The notes beneath the pieces are model-generated. The model ran no database searches and was not told the DNA's origin. It saw only the letters and a program-made list of their open reading frames with translations. Below, one piece after another: positions 6,882 to 13,841 of a DNA stretch of 14,515 nucleotides. Where the stretch lies: assembly GCA_027482985.1 (NCBI GenBank), contig JAIXVO010000491.1:1-14515 (forward strand), written 5' to 3'. The first letter of the stretch is position 1. The number at the start of each line of letters is the position of its first letter. A program made the position numbers and the translations under genes. The DNA is from Cyanobacteriota bacterium (GTDB lineage Bacteria > Cyanobacteriota > Cyanobacteriia > Leptolyngbyales > Leptolyngbyaceae).

Positions 6882-9800
6882 TTGGCTCTTCATATGCGCC
6901 ATACTTTTGTTGACATTACCGCTTTTGTAGCCAGCACAACATCGGTCATCGATGTCGTGGGCTTAATGGGAAATAGCCAACCGCGACTTTCCTGTGTTTT
7001 TATTGCTGACGGAGAAAATTTGGTCGGCAGTTTTGCCGAGAGCGCGCTGCTGCCGCTGCTGGCCCAGGGGCGATCGCTCGCCGATCTGACCATGGCTGAG
7101 GTGATGCAGACGCCAGTGATCAGCGTGCGGCAGTCTGATCTCAGCGATATCTCAATTCCAGTGCAACTTTTACAGCAGCACGCCACCGACTGTCTGGCCG
7201 TGCTAGATGAGCAGGGTGCCCTGGCGGGGGTGATTACCCGAGGCAGTTTGCAACCCCACCTGTGGGAGGTGCTTCAGGCCCAGCAGGCCCAACTCACGCA
7301 CCAGCAGGAGGTGGCCACCATCCTCAGTCAAAGTGCTGCCCAGTATCAGGCCTTGCTCCAGGCGCTGCCCGACTTGGTCATCCAAACCTCGGCAGAGGGG
7401 GTCTATCTCGACCGCGTGGGCTCTGCTGACTTCGGGCTCTACTGTGGCGATGCAGACCTGGTGGGCAAACGGGGCGAGGAGATTTTGCCAGCCGAGGTAG
7501 CGGCCCGACGCCTAGAGTACATTCGGCAGGCCTTGCAGACAAGACAGCTGCAAATCTATGACCAGCAGCTTGTCATCAACGGCAGCCTGCGCACTGAGGA
7601 AGTCAGAATTAATGTCTGCGGCGACAACCAAGTGCTGGTGATCGTGCGCGACATTACCGATCGCAAAACCCTGGAAGACACCAACCGCGCCATCCTCGAA
7701 GCGATTCCTGACTTGCTGGTTCGCATTAACTGGCAGGGGCAATATCTGGGGATATTGAGTGGTGGCTCGGTCAAAAAAGTGCTGCTACCCCCATCGGATG
7801 TCTCCCCCGGCACCGTGTATGACGTGTTGCCCTACCATCTGGCGGAGCAGAAAGCCCAGGCCGCTCAGCGAGCCCTGGAGACAGGAACCATTCTGCTCTA
7901 CGAGCAGCAGATTGAGATCAACGGCGAGCTCTGTTGGGAAGAGGTGCGGGTTAGCCCCATCAATGGTGATGAAGCTCTGTTGATGATTCGCGATATTAGC
8001 GAGCGTAAACAGGCTGAAATTGCCCTATATGAGCTCAATCAAGAGCTAGAAGCTCGGGTCGACGAGCGCACGGCGGCGCTCCGTGCCAGCGAAGAACGCT
8101 GGCACCTCGCCGTCGAGGGCAGTGCCCTCTCTATATGGGATTGGAATGTGACAACCGGGCAGGTTTTTCGCACCAACCGCTGGTACGAATTGCGGGGGCT
8201 GCCTGAGAATGAGGTCAGCAGTGCCCCAGAAGCTTGGTCTGATCAGATCCACCCCGATGACCGCGATCGCGTCCTGACCACTATGGCTGACCATCTGGCC
8301 CACAAGACAGCGTTCTATCAGCAGGAATATCGCATTCAATGCAAAGACGGTGCCTATATTTGGATACTTGACCGGGGCCTGGCCATCTGGGATGAGGCCG
8401 GTAACCCAACCCGCTTCATCGGCTCCGAAATGGATATTACCCCACGTAAACAAGCCGAACTAGAGGCCCAAACGCTGAGGCGGCAGCTGGAGTTTGTGAT
8501 CTCCTCTAGCCCAGCGGCCATCTTTACCTGCAAGCTCGACGGGGACACTACCTGCATGAGCGACAATATTGTCAACCTGACTGGATATACGTCCGCAGAG
8601 TTTTTGTCCCGCCCCGATTTTTGGACGATCCACCTCCATCCTCAGGATGCACCACGCCTGTTGGCAGAGCTGCCAGCCCTGTTTGACCAGGGGCAGCATA
8701 TCCACGAATATCGGTTTTTGCACAAAGCTGGACATTACGTGTGGATACGCAACGAACTGCGGCTGATGCGCGATGCCCAGGGCACACCGGTCGAAATTGT
8801 GGGCTACTTTGCCGATATTGGCGATCGCAAAGCCATTGAAAATCAGCTCCGAAAGAGCGAAGCCGCCCTGTCAGAAGCTCAGCGCATGGTGCATTTGGGC
8901 AGTTGGGAAGTCGATGTGGCCACCAACAAAATCAGCTGGTCCGATGAACTGTTCCATGTTTTTGGGCTTGACCCGAGCGAGCCTGAACCTAACTATGCGG
9001 AGCATTTCAATCTGATTCATCCCGAGGATCTCGATCGCCTAGAGCAGTGCTTGGATCGGGCCAGGCGGGAGGGCACCCCCTACGCAATCGAGCTGCGCAT
9101 TCTCAGGGTTGACGGCACCACCGGCTATCTAGACGCACGGGGTAAAGCCAAACGGGATAACCAGGGGCAAATTGTCAAAATCTTTGGCACTGCGCTCGAT
9201 ATTACCAGCCGAAAACTTGCTGAACTTGAGCGGCAAACCCTATCCAATCGTCTCAGCCTGGCTCTGAAATCCGGGGCGATCGGCTGTTGGGATTTCGATA
9301 TTCAACAAAACATCGGCCTCTGGGATGAGCGGATGTATGAGCTCTACGGCATTTCGCCTGGGACCAGGGGGTCTGTTTTACCCTGCGAGGTTTGGGCCAA
9401 TAGTATTCATCCCGACGATCTGCAAACCATAGAAACGTTGCTGCAGCAGGCCATTCTGGGGCAAGCCGTCTACGATCCTGAGTTTCGGGTCGTGCATCCC
9501 GATGGCAGCATCCACCACATCAAGGCCTACGGCATGGTGGTGCACGACGCCGAGGGCAATCCCAAGAGCATGATTGGGGTAAACCTAGACATTAGCGAGC
9601 GCAAACAAGCCGAAGAACGCCTACAGCAGATCAATGAACGACTCCGTTTAACCAACGCCGAGCTCGATCGCGCCACCCGCCTCAAAGATGAATTTTTAGC
9701 CAACATGAGCCATGAGCTCCGCACCCCGCTCAACGCCATTTTAGGCATGTCTGAGGGGCTCAAAGAACATGTCTTTGGCAGCTTAACTGATCGTCAAAGG

Positions 9801-11222
9801 CAGGCCGTTGAGACGATCGAGCGCAGCGGCACCCACCTGTTAGAGCTGATTAACGATATTCTTGATCTATCTAAAATTGAGGCGGGCAAGCTTGAGCTAG
9901 AGACGGCGTTAGTCAATGTTCAAGATCTGTGCGAATCGAGTTTAACCTTTGTGCGACAAATGGCTTTTTCCAAGGGTATTCGCCTGAGCCTAGAGAGCGT
10001 TCAGGTCATGCCAGATATTGCGGTTGATGAACGGCGCATTCGACAGATTTTGATCAATCTGCTCAGCAATGCCATCAAATTTACGCCCACCGATGGGCAG
10101 ATCACTCTGCGGGCTGGCGTTGAACAGCAAAACGGTATCGATCACCTCAAATTGTCGGTGATCGATACCGGCATTGGCATTGCCCCAGGCGATATCGCCA
10201 AACTCTTTCAGCCCTTTGTGCAAATCGACAGTAGTTTAAGCCGCCAATACAACGGCACGGGGCTAGGTCTAGCCCTGGTTCGCAAGATCGCTGAACTGCA
10301 TGGGGGCACGGTGTCAGTGACCAGTGAGGTCAATCAGGGCAGCTGCTTTACCCTTGATCTGCCCTACCTTACAGAAAGAGCCCTACCGGCGATCGCCACC
10401 TCAACGCCCCCAAGCAGCCTGCTCGATATCCATAACTCCCGCGTCCTTGTGATCGAAGACTCTGCCACAGCGGCAGGTCAGATCGCTCGCTATCTTGAAG
10501 AGCAAGGGATGGAATCTATCATCCGCTCCAGCGGCGATCAGGTGATGAGCGATGTGATCACGTTCCAGCCGGCCCTGATTATTCTCGATATTTTGCTGCC
10601 CAATCTGTCTGGATGGGATGTGCTACGGCAGCTCAAAACCGCTCCCGAAACCCTAGCCATCCCGGTCATTGTGGTGTCTGTCGTAGACGAGCGATCCTAC
10701 GGGTTGTCCCTCGGCGCATCAGAGTATTTGGTTAAACCCATTAGCCGCCACCAGCTGCAGCAGGCGATCGAGAGACTGTCACACAACCCCCAGGCACCCC
10801 TGTCTCGACCGCCGGTTGTCCCCTTGCCCGACTCGTCTCAACCGGCGGTCGAGACGCCGCTGATTTTGCTAGCCGAAGACAATGACATGAATGTGGCTAC
10901 GGTTTCCAGCTACCTCACAGCCCTAGGGTATCGCCTGATCTACGCAAAAAATGGTCAGACAGCCGTCGAGCTGGCCCAAACTCAGATGCCCGACCTGATC
11001 TTGATGGATATTCAAATGCCCGATATGGATGGGCTAGAGGCCATGCAGCTGATCCGCAGCGACGCTCGCTGTGCCAATATCCCCATCGTGGCCCTAACCG
11101 CCTTGGCCATGCCCGGCGATCGAGAGCGATGCCTAGCCGCAGGCGCGAATCACTACCTGTCAAAGCCCTTCAAAATGAAAGCGTTAAAGGGTTTAATTCA
11201 GCAGCTTTTGCAGTCGGCCTAA
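6882..11222 (+). CDS. CBS-PAS(x6) hybrid histidine kinase with two receiver domains
   Basis: A 1446-residue cytoplasmic-looking sensor kinase. Residues 5-125 form a CBS pair, a module that often binds adenosine nucleotides. Six PAS domains follow at about 150-262, 267-378, 405-525, 536-652, 663-780 and 789-910. Most end in the usual D-I-x-x-RK motif, and a coiled-coil linker lies at 381-406. HisKA has His944 in SHELRTP; HATPase has N-box Asn1063, VIDTGIG and NGTGLGL; REC 1186-1305 has Asp1236 and REC 1325-1440 has Asp1376. No Hpt is present, so onward transfer would need an outside partner. PAS 1 and 2 look like a tandem duplication (YDQQLVING and YEQQIEING at matching places). The ligands of the PAS domains cannot be told from sequence. 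Start TTG 6882 is chosen on ribosome-site spacing; ATG 6894 is possible. Stop TAA. Confidence 0.92.
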   Translation: MALHMRHTFVDITAFVASTTSVIDVVGLMGNSQPRLSCVFIADGENLVGSFAESALLPLLAQGRSLADLTMAEVMQTPVISVRQSDLSDISIPVQLLQQHATDCLAVLDEQGALAGVITRGSLQPHLWEVLQAQQAQLTHQQEVATILSQSAAQYQALLQALPDLVIQTSAEGVYLDRVGSADFGLYCGDADLVGKRGEEILPAEVAARRLEYIRQALQTRQLQIYDQQLVINGSLRTEEVRINVCGDNQVLVIVRDITDRKTLEDTNRAILEAIPDLLVRINWQGQYLGILSGGSVKKVLLPPSDVSPGTVYDVLPYHLAEQKAQAAQRALETGTILLYEQQIEINGELCWEEVRVSPINGDEALLMIRDISERKQAEIALYELNQELEARVDERTAALRASEERWHLAVEGSALSIWDWNVTTGQVFRTNRWYELRGLPENEVSSAPEAWSDQIHPDDRDRVLTTMADHLAHKTAFYQQEYRIQCKDGAYIWILDRGLAIWDEAGNPTRFIGSEMDITPRKQAELEAQTLRRQLEFVISSSPAAIFTCKLDGDTTCMSDNIVNLTGYTSAEFLSRPDFWTIHLHPQDAPRLLAELPALFDQGQHIHEYRFLHKAGHYVWIRNELRLMRDAQGTPVEIVGYFADIGDRKAIENQLRKSEAALSEAQRMVHLGSWEVDVATNKISWSDELFHVFGLDPSEPEPNYAEHFNLIHPEDLDRLEQCLDRARREGTPYAIELRILRVDGTTGYLDARGKAKRDNQGQIVKIFGTALDITSRKLAELERQTLSNRLSLALKSGAIGCWDFDIQQNIGLWDERMYELYGISPGTRGSVLPCEVWANSIHPDDLQTIETLLQQAILGQAVYDPEFRVVHPDGSIHHIKAYGMVVHDAEGNPKSMIGVNLDISERKQAEERLQQINERLRLTNAELDRATRLKDEFLANMSHELRTPLNAILGMSEGLKEHVFGSLTDRQRQAVETIERSGTHLLELINDILDLSKIEAGKLELETALVNVQDLCESSLTFVRQMAFSKGIRLSLESVQVMPDIAVDERRIRQILINLLSNAIKFTPTDGQITLRAGVEQQNGIDHLKLSVIDTGIGIAPGDIAKLFQPFVQIDSSLSRQYNGTGLGLALVRKIAELHGGTVSVTSEVNQGSCFTLDLPYLTERALPAIATSTPPSSLLDIHNSRVLVIEDSATAAGQIARYLEEQGMESIIRSSGDQVMSDVITFQPALIILDILLPNLSGWDVLRQLKTAPETLAIPVIVVSVVDERSYGLSLGASEYLVKPISRHQLQQAIERLSHNPQAPLSRPPVVPLPDSSQPAVETPLILLAEDNDMNVATVSSYLTALGYRLIYAKNGQTAVELAQTQMPDLILMDIQMPDMDGLEAMQLIRSDARCANIPIVALTALAMPGDRERCLAAGANHYLSKPFKMKALKGLIQQLLQSA
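10133..10170. repeat. Perfect inverted repeat, 14-bp arms, inside the kinase ATPase domain
   Basis: CGGTATCGATCACC at 10133-10146 is matched exactly by its reverse complement at 10157-10170, with a 10-base loop. It lies in coding sequence that includes the Asp-Thr-Gly codons of the ATP-binding G1 box. Confidence 0.85.
10802..10855. repeat. Perfect inverted repeat, 17-bp arms, in the REC-REC linker
   Basis: GTCTCGACCGCCGGTTG at 10802-10818 is matched exactly by its reverse complement at 10839-10855, with a 20-base loop. It falls in the Pro/Ser-rich linker between the two receiver domains, where an in-frame insertion would be tolerated. The stem is GC-rich and should be stable in mRNA. Confidence 0.9.
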
Positions 11223-11400
11223 GCCCAGTTCTGCGCCCAGGATCGTTGAGTCGCCATATCCTTAAATGAGCTTGTGATTTAAATTTTTAACCAGAGGATT
11301 GTCGCAGCAAGGTTGGTTGAAAAAGCCATAAAGAAATAAAAGCCGTATTATTACATAGAGTCTGAGATTCATTTTCTTTGGGCCTCAATTTCTCTGTAAG

Positions 11401-11410
11401 ATTACGTAAT
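11401..11410. promoter_or_regulatory. Palindrome ATTACGTAAT upstream of the NACHT gene
   Basis: A perfect 10-bp palindrome in the leader, of the size expected for a dimeric regulator site. No known regulator motif matches exactly; the GTA at 11396 is not followed by a correctly spaced TAC, so it is not a standard NtcA site. Confidence 0.25.
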
Positions 11411-11464
11411 TCTGCTTATTCTTCTACTTTTCTTCCGGTTCTTCATGCGTATTCAAGGAAGAGG

Positions 11465-11474
11465 GGTATATACC
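11465..11474. promoter_or_regulatory. Palindrome GGTATATACC upstream of the NACHT gene
   Basis: A second perfect 10-bp palindrome, 112 bases before the ATG. It could be an operator or overlap a -10 element (TATATA). Function is unproven. Confidence 0.25.
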
Positions 11475-11585
11475 GAGTACCGTTGGAATCTGAAATTTCC
11501 CTACAGGTAAAACCCTCTAAGGAGAAGTGGATTCAGGATATAAGCCAATGCTATCTCGGATGGAATTAGTCCCCTGGGAATAACT

Positions 11586-13841
11586 ATGGCAAAACGATCA
11601 CTTAAAGCTTCTCGAGATGGAATTAGTCAAGCTAAGCGAGCCTTTGACCTGAAAGGATGGACTCAGGAATATCTGGCCGCAGAGGTAGAGTTACAGACTC
11701 GTCAGCCGATCTGGAAGTTCTTCTCGGGTCGCCCAGTAGAGCGCCATATATTTATCGATATCTGTTTTACCCTCGATCTCGATTGGGAAGATATTGTCGA
11801 TCGCTCGGCGTTTGTTTCAGAGTCTCCTCAACCGAGCGCTATTCCTCAAGGGGACGCTGAGCTGGCCGGGGAGGATGACATGGCCCTGGTGCGATCGCAC
11901 CTGATTACCCTGACCCAAGCTCAGTGCCAACTGCTAGAGCTGCCCCTCGACTTCCACCAACCCTTTACCCTGGCCCAGATTTATACCGACGCCTATGTGC
12001 ACCCTTACCAGCGATTGGGGCAACCCTCAAGTACGCCCAAATTGTTGGCTGAGCCAGCCATTCAGCCTCACTCTCGGGTAATGGTGCTGGGGGGGCCGGG
12101 GGCCGGCAAAACGACCCTGCTCCAACACCTGGCCTTAGAGATCGGCAGTGGTCATCTGCGAGCTGATGAGCAGATCTATCTGCCGGTCTTTTTGCGCCTG
12201 CGGCAGCTGACCCTGGTGCCTGAAGCCGACCTAGATGTGCAGCATTGCCTCAATCAGCGCTGGTTAGCCTCTGGGCTGACCCAGGCCCAAATTGATCATC
12301 TGTGGCAGCAGGGGCAGCTCTGGCTGCTGCTAGATGGCTGGGACGAGCTACCCAGTTCACGGCATCGGTTGGTGACTCAGCAAATCCAGACGCTGCTAGA
12401 CACCTATCCTGGGCTACGGGTGATCGTGTCGGGGCGCAGTGGTGGCTCTATGCCCCAGCTCAATGGCTTAGTCACCCTAGAACTGGCGGAGTTTGCCCCT
12501 CCCCAGATCGAGGCGTTTGTGTACCGCTGGTTTACGGCCAACCAGCCAACCCAGGGGCCGGTTTTGGCCGAAACTTGCTTAAAGGCGCTACACCATCCCA
12601 ATAACGATCGCCTCTGGGAAATGGCCCTCACCCCCATCTTGCTACACCTGATGTGTCTGGTCTTTCACAGCTCAGGGCAGTTCCCTGACCAGCGCAGCAA
12701 GCTGTACCAGCAGGCCCTCGATCTGTTGTTAGGGCAGTGGGATCAGCAGCGCGGCATTAGCCGCTGCCAGCCGCTGCAGCAGCTTTCTACCACCGATCTG
12801 CTGGGCATTCTCTGCGACGTAGCGACCCACAGCTTTGAGCAGGGCAAAGTCTTGCTCGACGAGGCCGAACTTTTGGGCCTCATTGCCCAAGCCCTGGCTC
12901 ACCGCGACCCGCAGGTGACTACCCTGGAACGGCGCTGGGCTGACAGCAAAGCCGTTTTGCAGATCTTGATCGAGCATTACGGCATGCTCACGGAGCGGGA
13001 GCTGGGCAGCTATGCCTTTGCCCACCTGAGTTTTCAGGAATATCTCACAGCCCGCCGCTGGGCGTTGACGGCGCTAGAGCGGCAGGGGACTAGCGACTGG
13101 GCCGACCTGGCGGTTCACTTGCCCGATGCCCGCTGGCGGGAAGTGATTGTACTCACGGTGGAAATGGCACCCCAGGCAGAAACTCTGTGTACCGCTCTCT
13201 GGCAGCAGAGCCAGCGCTATGTGTCGGCCCATCCTGAGCTGTGGCCCCTGCTGCAATGGGCGCAAACCCAGGCCGAGCAATCTGCTACCCCCTACCATCT
13301 GGCGGCTCTGCGAGGGTTTTACCTGGGCCTGCGACTGGGCCAGGGGCTCGATCTGGCCCTGGCCCTAGACGCTCGGCTGGGCGTTGACTTGCCGTCAGAT
13401 CTAGCCCTAGATTTAGCCCTGACCCAGCTACTGAATCAGGGGCAGCAATGGTTGAGCGCCCCCACGCCACAGGCAGGCTTTGACCTGCTGTTTGCCCTGG
13501 TTCTGCACCAGCGGTTTACCCTGGCCGAACCGTTTGCCCAAGATTTACAGCAGCTTCAGGCTCAATTACTCGATGCGCTGGACGACCAGGTGGGGCTGGT
13601 AACTTGGTGCGACAGGTTCGGGGCAGATTGGCTGCGATCGCTCAGTCACGCGATTACCACCCATCGCTACTGGGAGATTGATCTGATCGACCTATCCCCC
13701 TGCCCGTCCCTGGAAACTTACTACCAGATGCAGCGACTGCTGGTCGACTGCCTGCGCCACAATCGCACCCTAGCCGCCGCCACGGTGCGTACCTTCGAAC
13801 ATTGTTTATTGCTCTCTGAGGTACAGTATGAAGCCGCCTAG
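11586..13841 (+). CDS. NACHT-family STAND NTPase with N-terminal HTH-like domain
   Basis: A 751-residue regulatory or defence ATPase. Residues about 9-72 (RDGISQAKRAF, then GWTQEYLA, WKFFSGRPV and LDLDWEDI) match the HTH-like N-terminal domain found in many cyanobacterial NACHT proteins. The NACHT core has Walker A GGPGAGKTT (169-177, Lys175), Walker B LLLDGWDELP with Asp250, and the downstream FAHLSFQEYLTARR motif near 480-492. Residues about 579-625 are a Leu/Asp/Ala-rich stretch (LDLALALD, LALDLAL), and the C-terminus is helical. Bacterial NACHT proteins are STAND switches that oligomerise on sensing a trigger; several protect against phage. No separate effector domain is recognisable. ATG 11586 is preceded by GGGA at 11576-11579. 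The 3' end overlaps a GAF-PAS sensor gene by 14 bp, so the two are probably co-translated. The NTPase call is firm; the trigger and outcome are unknown. Confidence 0.92.
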   Translation: MAKRSLKASRDGISQAKRAFDLKGWTQEYLAAEVELQTRQPIWKFFSGRPVERHIFIDICFTLDLDWEDIVDRSAFVSESPQPSAIPQGDAELAGEDDMALVRSHLITLTQAQCQLLELPLDFHQPFTLAQIYTDAYVHPYQRLGQPSSTPKLLAEPAIQPHSRVMVLGGPGAGKTTLLQHLALEIGSGHLRADEQIYLPVFLRLRQLTLVPEADLDVQHCLNQRWLASGLTQAQIDHLWQQGQLWLLLDGWDELPSSRHRLVTQQIQTLLDTYPGLRVIVSGRSGGSMPQLNGLVTLELAEFAPPQIEAFVYRWFTANQPTQGPVLAETCLKALHHPNNDRLWEMALTPILLHLMCLVFHSSGQFPDQRSKLYQQALDLLLGQWDQQRGISRCQPLQQLSTTDLLGILCDVATHSFEQGKVLLDEAELLGLIAQALAHRDPQVTTLERRWADSKAVLQILIEHYGMLTERELGSYAFAHLSFQEYLTARRWALTALERQGTSDWADLAVHLPDARWREVIVLTVEMAPQAETLCTALWQQSQRYVSAHPELWPLLQWAQTQAEQSATPYHLAALRGFYLGLRLGQGLDLALALDARLGVDLPSDLALDLALTQLLNQGQQWLSAPTPQAGFDLLFALVLHQRFTLAEPFAQDLQQLQAQLLDALDDQVGLVTWCDRFGADWLRSLSHAITTHRYWEIDLIDLSPCPSLETYYQMQRLLVDCLRHNRTLAAATVRTFEHCLLLSEVQYEAA
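13818..13821 (+). promoter_or_regulatory. Ribosome binding site for the GAF-PAS gene
   Basis: GAGG lies six bases before the ATG at 13828, inside the end of the NACHT gene. It supports a start that overlaps that gene by 14 bp in the +1 frame. Confidence 0.6.

Larger units (their letters stand above)
11223..11585. other. Intergenic leader of 363 bp upstream of the NACHT gene
   Basis: No gene is supported. The stretch is AT-richer than the flanking genes. It contains a weak A/T-only hairpin (TTAAAT at 11262 and ATTTAA at 11277) followed by ATTTTT, which might weakly end the kinase transcript. It also holds two 10-bp palindromes and one copy of a 13-bp repeat that recurs inside the NACHT gene. 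No promoter with convincing spacing is visible. Confidence 0.65.

Noticed and set aside
8046..8453. Antisense open frame of 135 codons inside the CBS-PAS kinase
   Set aside because: It shadows a clear PAS-coding frame and has no motifs of its own.
11262..11290. Terminator after the CBS-PAS kinase
   Set aside because: The stem is six A/T pairs only. The T-run is present but the stem is too weak to call; noted in the intergenic entry instead.
11378..11569. Open frame of 63 codons upstream of the NACHT gene
   Set aside because: TTG start, no ribosome binding site, no recognisable motif, and codon use unlike the real genes; it lies in AT-rich leader DNA.
85..13642. Repeated GCGATCGC octamers as a special element
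   Set aside because: These are HIP1 sites, common throughout many cyanobacterial genomes; useful for assigning the host but not a local feature.
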